The position numbers were made by a program, and so were the translations under genes. A stretch of DNA of 8,939 nt, from assembly GCA_017882935.1 (NCBI GenBank), contig JADGOP010000070.1, positions 1-8,939 on the forward strand, written 5' to 3'. Source of the DNA: Actinomycetota bacterium. Lineage in GTDB: Bacteria > Actinomycetota > Acidimicrobiia > Acidimicrobiales > Iamiaceae. Numbering within the stretch: position 1 is the stretch's first letter; each line of letters opens with the position of its first letter. This document shows positions 1-7,051 of this stretch, piece by piece. A model generated the notes under the pieces. That model made no database searches and was not told where the DNA came from. It saw only the letters and a list, made by a program, of their open reading frames with translations.

Positions 1-1
1 C

Positions 2-1009
2 GTGTCGCTCGCGGTGTCGCTCGTCGGCACCCGCTTCCTCATCATGTGGCTGATCGACCACCGGGTGGGCCAGCCGATCCGCGAGGAGGGGCCGAAGCAG
101 CACGCCACCAAGGCGGGCACACCGACCATGGGTGGCATCGCCATCGTCGCCGCGGCGGCCACCGGGTACGCCGTGGCCCACGTGCGTGAGGGGCTGGTCT
201 TCACTCGGTCCGGGCTGTTCCTCATGTTCCTCACGCTGGGCGCCGGCGGCGTCGGCATGGTCGACGACCTCATCAAGGTGCGCAACGAGCGGAACCTCGG
301 CCTGAGCAAGCGGGCCAAGTTCTTCGGGCTGCTCGCGGTCGGGATCATCTTCGGCGTGCTCACCATCAACCTTCACGCCGCGCCCCACACCGACCTGTCG
401 TTCACCCGCTACAACAACTTCCACTTCGACCTCGGCCCGTACTGGTGGACGGTGCTGGCGGTGCTCTTCATCGTCGGCATGACCAACGCGGTGAACCTCA
501 CCGACGGCCTCGACGGGCTCGCCGCGGGCTCGGCCCTGCAGGCGTTCGTGGCGTTCGTGATCATCTGCTTCTGGGCCTTCCGCTACCCCGTGTACCAGAT
601 CCCCCACGCCCTCGACCTGGCGGTCGTCGCCGCGTCGATGGCCGGCGCGTGCGCCGGGTTCCTGTGGTGGAACGCCTTCCCCGCGCGGGTGTTCATGGGC
701 GACACGGGCGCGCTCGCCATCGGTGCCTGCCTGGCGGGCCTGGCGCTGCTGTCGAACACCCAGCTCCTGCTGCCCGTCATCGGAGGCCTGTTCGTGCTCG
801 AGACGGTGTCGGTCATCCTGCAGGTGGCGAGCTTCCGGCTGTTCGGTCGGCGCATCTTCCGCATGGCCCCGATCCACCACCACTACGAGCAACGCGGCTG
901 GCCGGAGACCACGGTGATCGTCCGCTTCTGGATCATCGCGGGGCTCTTCACCGCGCTGGGCCTGGGCATCTACTACGCCGACTTCCTCAACTTCGGCATC
1001 CGGAAGTGA
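2..1009 (+). CDS. mraY: Phospho-N-acetylmuramoyl-pentapeptide transferase MraY (5'-truncated)
   Basis: MraY is an integral membrane enzyme that transfers phospho-MurNAc-pentapeptide from UDP to undecaprenyl phosphate, giving lipid I. The reading frame shows the family motifs in order (numbered from the GTG codon at 2): GQPIREEGP near the N-terminus followed by GTPTMGG; the Mg-binding pair D88-D89 in MVDDLIK; NAVNLTDGLDG at 162-172 with D168 and D171; the catalytic-loop Asp D234 in MGDTGAL; and the PIHHHYE loop at 290-296, followed by RFWI and a last membrane helix. Several hydrophobic segments between the motifs fit the family's ten-helix fold. The visible 335 residues begin inside what is normally the first membrane helix, so roughly 10-15 N-terminal residues probably lie upstream and the GTG at 2 is unlikely to be the true start. 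The stop codon abuts or overlaps murD. The identity is secure; only the 5' end is missing. Confidence 0.96.
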   Translation: MSLAVSLVGTRFLIMWLIDHRVGQPIREEGPKQHATKAGTPTMGGIAIVAAAATGYAVAHVREGLVFTRSGLFLMFLTLGAGGVGMVDDLIKVRNERNLGLSKRAKFFGLLAVGIIFGVLTINLHAAPHTDLSFTRYNNFHFDLGPYWWTVLAVLFIVGMTNAVNLTDGLDGLAAGSALQAFVAFVIICFWAFRYPVYQIPHALDLAVVAASMAGACAGFLWWNAFPARVFMGDTGALAIGACLAGLALLSNTQLLLPVIGGLFVLETVSVILQVASFRLFGRRIFRMAPIHHHYEQRGWPETTVIVRFWIIAGLFTALGLGIYYADFLNFGIRK

Positions 1010-1011
1010 CC

Positions 1012-2349
1012 GTGGGGGAGCCGCGTGCGGTCGTCGTGGGCCTCCGGGTGGTCGGCGCCGCCGTCACGCGGGCGCTGCAGCGACGTGGCTACGAGGTGGT
1101 GGCCGCCGACGACCGGCCGACCGACGCCACGCGCCGCACGGCCGCCGACCTCGGCATCGAGCTGGCCGAGGCCCCCGACGCGGCGCGCCTGGCCGCGCTC
1201 GTCGCCGGTGCCGAGCTCGTGGCGCTGAGCCCCGGCATCCCCGAGGCCCACCCGGTGCACCACGCCGCGGCGGTGGCGGGCGTGCCGCTGCGCAGCGAGT
1301 ACGACCTCGCGGCCGAGTGGGACGACCGGCCCTGCCTCGCCGTCACGGGCACCGACGGCAAGACCACGGTGACGTCGCTCGTCGAGCAGATGCTCCTCGA
1401 GTCGGGCCGCCGCCCGATGGTGGCCGGCAACGCCGACGTGCCGCTCGTCGAGGCCATCGACGACCCCGCCCCCGAGATGTTCGTGGTGGAGGCGTCGTCG
1501 TTCGGGCTGGGCGTCAGCACGGAGTTCCGCCCGAGGGTGGCCACCTGGCTGAACTTCGCGCCCGACCACCAGGACGTGCACGACAGCCTCGCCAGCTACG
1601 AGGCCGCCAAGGCCCGCATCTGGCGCAACCTCGGCCCGGGTGACCGACCCGTGGCCAACGCCGACGACCCGGTGGTGCGCCGCAACGCCTCGGGCCTGGC
1701 GAACCTCGTCACCTTCTCGCTCCACGGCGACGCCGACTGGTGGCGGCTCGGCAGCGAGCTCCTGGCCCCGGGTGGCTCGCCGTTCCTCGCGATCGCCGAC
1801 CTGCCGCGCGCGTTCCCGCACGACATCGCCAACGTCCTCGCGGCCGCGGCCACGGCCGTCACCGGGGGAGCGACCGTCGAGGGTGCCGCCCGGGCGGCGC
1901 GCTCGTTCCGTGGCCTCCCCCATCGCGTCACGCTGGTGGGCGAAGCTGGCGGGGTGAGGTTCTACGACGACTCGAAGGCCACGGCACCGCACGCCACCCT
2001 CGCCGCGGTCGGCGCGTTCGACTCGGTGGTCCTCGTGGCGGGTGGCCGCAACAAGGGGCTCGACCTGTCGGTGCTCGCCGAGGCCACGCCCCACGTCCGC
2101 GCGGTGGTCGCCATCGGCGAGGCCGCGCCCGACGTCACCGCCGCCTTCGCCGGCAAGCGCCCGGTGGTCACGGCCGCGTCGATGGACGAGGCGGTCAGGG
2201 CCGCGAGCGAGCTGGCGGCGCCCGGCGACGTGGTCGTCCTCTCCCCGGGCTGCGCCTCGTTCGACTGGTACGGCTCCTACGGCGAGCGGGGCGACGACTT
2301 CATCCGCGCGGTGGACCAGCTGGTCCGGCAAGGGGGCGCGCCCACGTGA
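1012..2349 (+). CDS. murD: UDP-N-acetylmuramoyl-L-alanine--D-glutamate ligase MurD
   Basis: MurD is a cytoplasmic ATP-dependent ligase that adds D-Glu to UDP-MurNAc-L-Ala. At 445 residues it has the usual length and the three Mur-ligase domains: an N-terminal Rossmann-like UDP-binding domain (VVVGLRVVG, then LSPGIP), a central ATPase domain with the P-loop GTDGKTT at 113-119, E160, H186 in the PDHQD segment and the likely carbamylated Lys K200 in AAKAR, and a C-terminal domain with DDSKAT at 319-324, AGGRNKGLDL and SPGCASFDWY...ERGD. Two GTG starts are possible. GTG 1012 has GGAAG (1002-1006) five bases upstream; GTG 1006 would overlap the mraY stop as GTGA, like most junctions here, but has no spaced Shine-Dalgarno. 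I chose 1012; the difference is two residues. Some conserved positions differ: SSFG where SSFQ is usual, and KATAPHA where KATNPHA is usual. ATPase and C-terminal signatures exclude MurC, E or F. Confidence 0.95.
   Translation: MGEPRAVVVGLRVVGAAVTRALQRRGYEVVAADDRPTDATRRTAADLGIELAEAPDAARLAALVAGAELVALSPGIPEAHPVHHAAAVAGVPLRSEYDLAAEWDDRPCLAVTGTDGKTTVTSLVEQMLLESGRRPMVAGNADVPLVEAIDDPAPEMFVVEASSFGLGVSTEFRPRVATWLNFAPDHQDVHDSLASYEAAKARIWRNLGPGDRPVANADDPVVRRNASGLANLVTFSLHGDADWWRLGSELLAPGGSPFLAIADLPRAFPHDIANVLAAAATAVTGGATVEGAARAARSFRGLPHRVTLVGEAGGVRFYDDSKATAPHATLAAVGAFDSVVLVAGGRNKGLDLSVLAEATPHVRAVVAIGEAAPDVTAAFAGKRPVVTAASMDEAVRAASELAAPGDVVVLSPGCASFDWYGSYGERGDDFIRAVDQLVRQGGAPT
2331..2336 (+). promoter_or_regulatory. 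Shine-Dalgarno of ftsW inside murD
   Basis: AGGGGG is nine bases before the ftsW GTG at 2346 and lies in the last codons of murD. It supports this start, which overlaps the murD stop as GTGA. Confidence 0.6.
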
Positions 2350-3614
2350 AGACCACCACCGACCGCGATCCGCGCCGCGTGCCGCTGGCGCGCGTCCGCG
2401 AGCGCATCCCGTCGCCCCCCGGCACCGACACCGGCACGTTCTGGCTGCTGCTCACCGTGGTGGTCGTGCTCAACATCATCGGCCTCGTCATGGTGCTGTC
2501 GGCATCGTCGGTGGTGGCGCTGAACGACACCGGCTCCTCGTGGACCTACTTCACCAAGCAGGCGCTGTGGATGTTCTTCGGCGTCATCGCGATGATCCTC
2601 ATGCTCTACGTCGACGTGTCGTGGTGGCGCCGCCACGCGCGGCTGGCGCTGCTGCTCTCGCTCGCGGGCCTCATCGCGGTCCTCGTGCCCGGGGTCGGCA
2701 TCACCGCCAACGGCGCCACGCGCTGGGTGGGCTTCGGGCCCATCCAGATCCAGCCCTCGGAGATCGCCAAGCTCGGCGTGCTGCTGTTCGTGGCCGACCT
2801 GCTCGCCCGGCGCGCCGACCGCATCACCGACGTGCGCTGCTCGGTGCGGCCCGTGGTGGTCGTGCTCGGGATGGTGGCGTTCCTGATCATGATGCAGCCC
2901 AACCTGGGCACCACCATCGTGGTGGCCACCATCGTGTTCGCGGTCCTCGTCGTTGCCGGCGCGCCCGGGCGGTCGCTGGCGGCGTACGGCACCTTCGGCG
3001 CCGGAGCGGCAGTGGTCCTGGCGCTGGCCTCGGCCTACCGGCGGGCGCGCATCCTGTCGTTCCTGCACCCGTGGGCCGATCCGCAGCACAAGGGCTACCA
3101 GCTGATCCAGTCGCAGGTCGGGCTCGCCAGTGGCGGCATGTTCGGGCTCGGGCTCGGCGCGTCGCGCGCCAAGTGGGGCTTCCTGCCGTTCGCCTACACC
3201 GACTTCATCTTCTCGATCATCGGCGAGGAGCTGGGCCTCGTGGGCGCCACCCTCGTCATCGCCCTCTTCGTCGCCCTGGCCGTGCTCGGGATCCGCACCG
3301 CCATGCGCGCCAGCGACCTGTTCGGCACGCTCATGGCCACGGGCATCACCACCTGGCTCGTGGTCCAGGCGTTCGTGAACATCGGCGCGGTCATCGGCAT
3401 CCTCCCCATCACCGGGGTGCCGCTGCCGTTCATCTCCTTCGGCGGCTCCTCCCTGCTGCTCACGCTGGCCGCGGCGGGCCTGCTGCTCAACGTGGCCCGG
3501 CACCCCGCGCCGGTCGCCGCCAAGGCACCGGCCTCGGCCCGGGCCCGCACCGCCGACCGTCGGGTCCGGAGCCGGCGGCTCCAGGGCACGGCACCGTCCA
3601 GCGCGCGCGGATGA
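2346..3614 (+). CDS. ftsW: Septal peptidoglycan glycosyltransferase FtsW (SEDS family)
   Basis: FtsW is a polytopic membrane protein of the SEDS family that polymerises lipid II at the division site together with a class B penicillin-binding protein. The 422 residues begin with a roughly 30-residue basic cytoplasmic segment, then hydrophobic helices from about residue 31. Family motifs are GATRWVGFG followed by QPSEIAKL (136-143), QPNLGTT (184-190), GYQLIQSQ and SGG..GLGLG, then TDFIFSIIGEELG, and PLPFISFGGSS near 359-369. D286 in YTDF aligns with the catalytic Asp of the family (E. coli FtsW D297). About 37 residues at the C-terminus form a basic Ala/Arg-rich tail. The GTG start overlaps the murD stop by four bases (GTGA), with AGGGGG (2331-2336) nine bases upstream. 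The motif before the catalytic Asp reads LPFAYTD rather than the usual LPEAHTD. RodA is the paralogous alternative, but the position between murD and murG identifies FtsW. Confidence 0.94.
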   Translation: MKTTTDRDPRRVPLARVRERIPSPPGTDTGTFWLLLTVVVVLNIIGLVMVLSASSVVALNDTGSSWTYFTKQALWMFFGVIAMILMLYVDVSWWRRHARLALLLSLAGLIAVLVPGVGITANGATRWVGFGPIQIQPSEIAKLGVLLFVADLLARRADRITDVRCSVRPVVVVLGMVAFLIMMQPNLGTTIVVATIVFAVLVVAGAPGRSLAAYGTFGAGAAVVLALASAYRRARILSFLHPWADPQHKGYQLIQSQVGLASGGMFGLGLGASRAKWGFLPFAYTDFIFSIIGEELGLVGATLVIALFVALAVLGIRTAMRASDLFGTLMATGITTWLVVQAFVNIGAVIGILPITGVPLPFISFGGSSLLLTLAAAGLLLNVARHPAPVAAKAPASARARTADRRVRSRRLQGTAPSSARG

Positions 3615-4750
3615 CGGCACCGGACCCTCGGTCGATCGTCCTCATCGCCGGCGGGGGCACCGCTGGTCACCTCCTCCCCGGCATCGCCGTGGCCGAGGCA
3701 CTCGTCGCGCACGGCCGCAAGCCCTCCGAGATCCACTTCGTCGGCGGCGACCGTGGCGTCGAGCGGTCGCTCGTCCCCCCGGCAGGGTTCTCGCTCGACG
3801 AGCTGCCGGGCCGCGGCATCCAGCGCCGCCTGACGGTCCAGAACCTGGCCGCGGCGTGGGGCCTGGTGCGTGGTCTGTGGCGCGGCATCGGCATCGTGCG
3901 GCGGCGCCGACCCGCGGTGGTGGTGGTGCTCGGCGGCTATGCCAGCTTCGCGTGCGGCGTCGGCGCGGTCGTGTGCCGCGTGCCGCTGGTGCTGCTCGAG
4001 CAGAACGCCCGCGCCGGCGCGGTCAATCGAACTTTGCGCCGCTTCGCCGCGGCGTCGGCCGTGTCCTTCGAGGGCACCGACCTGCCGCGTGCGGTGGTCA
4101 CCGGCAACCCCCTCCGTCCCGAGATCGTGGCCGCCGCCGAGCGGGTCGCCGCCGACCGCGACGCGGCCCGGCGCGACGCCCGTGCCGAGCTGGACCTGCC
4201 CGCCGACCGCACGGTGGTGGCCGTCACCAGCGGTTCCCTCGGCTCGCGGCGCATCAACACCGCCGTGCGTGGGCTCGCCGACGCGTGGGCGTCGCGCGCC
4301 GACCTCGCGATCCGCCACGTGGTGGGCCGGCGCGACTTCGCCGACGCGGCTGCGGCTGCGCCCGACCTGGCTCCCGGCGGGCTCGTCTACCAACTCGTCG
4401 AGTACGAGGACCGGGTCGACGAGCTGCTGCTGGCCGCCGACGTGGTCGTGTCACGCTCCGGTGGCAGCGTGGCCGAGCTCGCCGCCGTGGGCGTCCCCGC
4501 CATCCTCGTACCGCTGCCGATCGCGCCCCGCGACCACCAGCGCGCCAACGCCGAGAGCCTCGTTGCCGCGGGGGGCGCGGTGCTGGTGCCCGACGACGAG
4601 TGCACGCCCGAACGCCTCGCCACCGAGCTCGACGCCATCCTCACCGTGCCCGACCGGCGCGAGGCCATGGCGCGAGCGATGCACGCCGCGGCCCGACCCG
4701 ACGCCGCCGAACGGGTGGCCCGCCTGATCGAGGAGCAGGCCCATGGCTGA
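3611..4750 (+). CDS. murG: UDP-GlcNAc:lipid I N-acetylglucosaminyltransferase MurG
   Basis: MurG is a GT-B fold, membrane-associated glycosyltransferase (family GT28) that adds GlcNAc to lipid I on the cytoplasmic face, producing lipid II. The 379-residue protein carries the first glycine-rich loop GGGTAGH at 14-20 (H20 corresponds to the conserved loop histidine), then GRGIQRR, LGGYASF and LEQN at 129-132. The C-terminal UDP-GlcNAc domain has SGSLGSRRIN from 207, SRSGGSVAEL at 281-290 with E289, and DHQRANA from D308. Three spots differ from the usual family pattern: LEQN instead of HEQN, SGSLGS instead of GGSQGA, and SRSGGS where SRAGA is common. The ATG overlaps the ftsW stop as ATGA, and no good Shine-Dalgarno precedes it, so translation probably depends on termination of ftsW. 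It lies between its membrane partner gene ftsW and murC. The identity is firm. Confidence 0.95.
   Translation: MTAPDPRSIVLIAGGGTAGHLLPGIAVAEALVAHGRKPSEIHFVGGDRGVERSLVPPAGFSLDELPGRGIQRRLTVQNLAAAWGLVRGLWRGIGIVRRRRPAVVVVLGGYASFACGVGAVVCRVPLVLLEQNARAGAVNRTLRRFAAASAVSFEGTDLPRAVVTGNPLRPEIVAAAERVAADRDAARRDARAELDLPADRTVVAVTSGSLGSRRINTAVRGLADAWASRADLAIRHVVGRRDFADAAAAAPDLAPGGLVYQLVEYEDRVDELLLAADVVVSRSGGSVAELAAVGVPAILVPLPIAPRDHQRANAESLVAAGGAVLVPDDECTPERLATELDAILTVPDRREAMARAMHAAARPDAAERVARLIEEQAHG
4730..4735 (+). promoter_or_regulatory. Shine-Dalgarno of murC inside murG
   Basis: GAGGAG sits seven bases before the murC ATG at 4743, within the last codons of murG. It decides the start that creates the eight-base overlap between the two genes. 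Confidence 0.7.
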
Positions 4751-6134
4751 GGCCTCGGCGATCGACCTCACGCACCCGCGCTCGCTGCACGTCATCGGGG
4801 TGGGCGGCACCGGCATGAACGCCGTGGCGTCGGTGCTCGTCGGCATGGGCCACCACGTCACGGGGAGCGACATCAAGTCCTCGGCAGCGGTCGAGCGGGT
4901 GCGGGCGCAGGGCGTCACCGTGTTCATCGGCCACGACCCGGCCAACATCGGCGACGTCGACGCGGTCGTCATCTCCACGGCGGTGCCCGAGCGCAACATC
5001 GAGGTGCAGGAGGCCCGCCGCCGCGGGATCCCCGTGCTGCACCGCTCCGAGGCGCTCGGGGCCATCGCCCACATCCGCCGCACGGTGGCCGTGGCGGGCA
5101 CGCACGGCAAGACCACCACCTCGTCGATGCTCGCTCTGGTGCTGCGCGAGGCCGGGCTCCAGCCGTCGTTCGTCATCGGCGGCGACGTCAACGAGATCGG
5201 CACCGGCGCGGGGTGGGGCGAGGGCGATCTCTTCGTCGTCGAGGCCGACGAGTCCGACGGCTCGTTCCTGCGGCTCAACACCGGTGCCGTGGTGGTGACG
5301 AACGTCGAGCCCGACCACCTCGAGCACTACGGCGGCTGGCCCGGGCTCGAGGCGGCGTTCGAGGAGTTCGTGCGCGAGGCACCCGGGCCGCGCGTGCTGT
5401 GCGCCGACGACGAGCGGGCGGCCGCGCTGGCCGCCACCTTCGGGGGCGTCACCTACGGAACCTCCGCCGGAGCCGACTACCGCATCGTCGAGGTGGTGGG
5501 GGAGCGTGCGTCGAGCCACTTCGCCGTCGTCCACCAGGGGCAGGAGCTGGCCCGCGTCACCCTGCCCCTCGCCGGCATCCACAACGCCCGCAACGCCACC
5601 GCCGCGCTGGTGGCCGGCGTGCTCATGGGCGCGCCGGTCGAGGCCGCGGTCACCGCGCTCGGCCGCTTCGCAGGGGTGGCGCGCCGCTTCGAGTTCCGGG
5701 GCAGCGCCGCGGGCGTGACCTTCATCGACGACTACGCCCACCTGCCCGCCGAGGTGGAGGCCGCGCTGGCCGCGGCCAACGAGGGAGGCTGGCGCCGGGT
5801 GGTGTGCGCCTTCCAGCCCCACCGCTACAGCCGCACCGCCACGTTGTGGGCCGACTTCGCCGACGCCTTCGGCGGCGCCAACGTGCTGGCTCTCACCGAC
5901 GTCTACGCCGCGGGCGAGGCCCCCCGCCCCGGGGTGTCGGGCGAGCTGCTGGTGCACGCCGTGCTCGATGCGCACCCCTGGAAGCGGGTGGCGTACCTGC
6001 CCCGGCGCACCGACCTGGCCGGCTACCTGGCAGGCGAGCTGCGGCCCGGCGACCTCTGCCTCACGTTGGGTGCCGGTGACATCACGCTGCTGGCCGACGA
6101 GGTCCAGGCGCGCCTCGACGGGAGGCCGGCGTGA
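4743..6134 (+). CDS. murC: UDP-N-acetylmuramate--L-alanine ligase MurC
   Basis: MurC is the cytoplasmic ATP-dependent ligase that adds the first amino acid, L-Ala, to UDP-MurNAc. The 463-residue protein has the normal length and all three Mur-ligase domains. The N-terminal nucleotide loop is GVGGTGM at 19-25. The central domain has the P-loop GTHGKTT at 119-125 (K123), EADESDGSF from E167 and NVEPDHLEHY. The C-terminal domain has FIDDYAHLPAE around 328-337, FQPHRYSRT, DVYAAGEAPRPG and LGAGDI. THGKTT, DESDGSF and FQPHRYSRT together identify MurC rather than the related recycling ligase Mpl. The ATG sits eight bases inside murG and is preceded by GAGGAG (4730-4735) with a 7-nt gap, so it is well supported. 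The motif usually written DDYAHHP has Leu at the second His (L334). The stop overlaps murB by four bases. Confidence 0.96.
   Translation: MAEASAIDLTHPRSLHVIGVGGTGMNAVASVLVGMGHHVTGSDIKSSAAVERVRAQGVTVFIGHDPANIGDVDAVVISTAVPERNIEVQEARRRGIPVLHRSEALGAIAHIRRTVAVAGTHGKTTTSSMLALVLREAGLQPSFVIGGDVNEIGTGAGWGEGDLFVVEADESDGSFLRLNTGAVVVTNVEPDHLEHYGGWPGLEAAFEEFVREAPGPRVLCADDERAAALAATFGGVTYGTSAGADYRIVEVVGERASSHFAVVHQGQELARVTLPLAGIHNARNATAALVAGVLMGAPVEAAVTALGRFAGVARRFEFRGSAAGVTFIDDYAHLPAEVEAALAAANEGGWRRVVCAFQPHRYSRTATLWADFADAFGGANVLALTDVYAAGEAPRPGVSGELLVHAVLDAHPWKRVAYLPRRTDLAGYLAGELRPGDLCLTLGAGDITLLADEVQARLDGRPA
6120..6125 (+). promoter_or_regulatory. Shine-Dalgarno of murB inside murC
   Basis: GGGAGG lies within the last codons of murC, five bases before the murB GTG at 6131. 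It supports the GTG that overlaps the murC stop as the real start and suggests that murB can be initiated independently as well as by coupling. Confidence 0.7.
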
Positions 6135-7051
6135 GCGCCGCCGCCGAGGTCGCCGCGCTGCTCGGCCCCCGTGCCCGCACCGACGTGCCGCTCGGCCCGC
6201 TGACCACCTACCGCGTGGGTGGCGCCGCCGCCGTGGCGGTCGAGGTCGCCGACCCCGACGAGCTGGCCGCGGTGGCCCGGGCCGTGCACGCCACCGGCGT
6301 CCCCACGCTGGTGGTCGGCAAGGGCTCGAACCTGCTGGTGGCCGACGCCGGGTTCGACGGCCTCGCGGTCCTGCTCGGCGCCGGCTTCGCCGAGCTCACC
6401 CTGACGGGCACCGTCGCGCGAGCCGGCGCGGCCGTGAGCCTCCCGGTGCTGGCACGCCGCACCGCGGCCGCGGGCCTCACCGGGCTGGAGTGGGCGGTGG
6501 GGGTGCCGGGATCGGTCGGCGGCGCGGTGCGCATGAACGCCGGTGGGCACGGCTCGGACACCGCCTCCACCCTGCAGAGGGTCCGCGTGGTCGACCTCGC
6601 CACCGGCGAGGATGTTGAGGTGCCCGCATCGGCCCTCGACCTCGGCTACCGGCGTTCCGCGCTCACGTCCACGCAGGTCGTGGTGTGGGCCGAGTTCGCC
6701 CTCGCCGCCGGCGACGCGGCCACGGCCGAGGCCGAGGTCCGCGACATCGTCCGGTGGCGGCGCGAGCACCAGCCGGGCGGCCAGAACGCCGGTTCCGTCT
6801 TCACCAACCCTCCGGGCGACTCCGCAGGCCGGCTGGTCGAGGCCGCCGGTGCCAAGGGCCTCCGGGTGGGCAGCGCCGAGGTGTCGCCCAAGCACGCCAA
6901 CTTCATCCAGGCCGACGCGGGCGGCAGGGCCGACGACGTGTTCGCGCTGATGGTCGAGGTGCGACGTCGTGTCGCCGCCCATGCCGGCGTGGTGCTGCAC
7001 CCCGAGACCCACCTCGTGGGCTTCCCGCCGTTGCCCGAGGCCGAAGCGTGA
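6131..7051 (+). CDS. murB: UDP-N-acetylenolpyruvoylglucosamine reductase MurB
   Basis: MurB is the cytoplasmic FAD flavoenzyme that uses NADPH to reduce UDP-GlcNAc-enolpyruvate to UDP-MurNAc, the step just before MurC. The 306-residue protein opens with TTYRVGG (25-31). The FAD-binding segment has GKGSNLLVAD (63-72) and GVPGSVGGAVRMNAGGHG (124-141). The substrate domain has GYRRS (Y173), the NAGSVFTNP loop with likely proton-donor Ser S222, then SPKHANF, and ends in HPETHLVGF with the conserved Glu E292. The shorter length and the KHANF form match the type II MurB class rather than the E. coli type I. The GTG start overlaps the murC stop (GTGA) and has a strong Shine-Dalgarno, GGGAGG (6120-6125), five bases upstream. 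murB is outside the dcw cluster in mycobacteria and streptomycetes, so its position here is informative. The identification is clear. Confidence 0.96.
   Translation: MSAAAEVAALLGPRARTDVPLGPLTTYRVGGAAAVAVEVADPDELAAVARAVHATGVPTLVVGKGSNLLVADAGFDGLAVLLGAGFAELTLTGTVARAGAAVSLPVLARRTAAAGLTGLEWAVGVPGSVGGAVRMNAGGHGSDTASTLQRVRVVDLATGEDVEVPASALDLGYRRSALTSTQVVVWAEFALAAGDAATAEAEVRDIVRWRREHQPGGQNAGSVFTNPPGDSAGRLVEAAGAKGLRVGSAEVSPKHANFIQADAGGRADDVFALMVEVRRRVAAHAGVVLHPETHLVGFPPLPEAEA

Noticed and set aside
445..1005. Upstream extension of the murD frame inside mraY
   Set aside because: It reads as Arg/Pro-rich shadow sequence of mraY. MurD homology starts at VVVGLRVVG, just after GTG 1006/1012.
973..2331. 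Long open frame on the - strand opposite murD (452 codons)
   Set aside because: It is low-complexity Arg/Gly/His-rich translation, typical of the mirror frame of GC-rich genes. It has no recognisable domain and lies entirely over a well-identified murD.
2042..3610. Upstream extension of the murG frame back into murD and ftsW
   Set aside because: The frame is open for more than 500 codons before murG, but the translation is Arg/Pro-rich noise. The family N-terminus (IVLIAGGGTAGH) begins just after the ATG at 3611.
2346..3614. Calling the SEDS protein RodA instead of FtsW
   Set aside because: The two are hard to tell apart by motif, but the place between murD and murG, ahead of ftsQ and ftsZ, is that of FtsW.
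2277..3620. Long open frame on the - strand opposite ftsW
   Set aside because: Composition is dominated by His, Arg, Gly and Asp with no hydrophobic core. The + strand frame is a textbook SEDS protein, so this is a composition artefact.
4641..5975. Long - strand open frame across the murG end and murC
   Set aside because: It spans two real genes and shows no motif. Rare stop codons in GC-rich DNA explain it.
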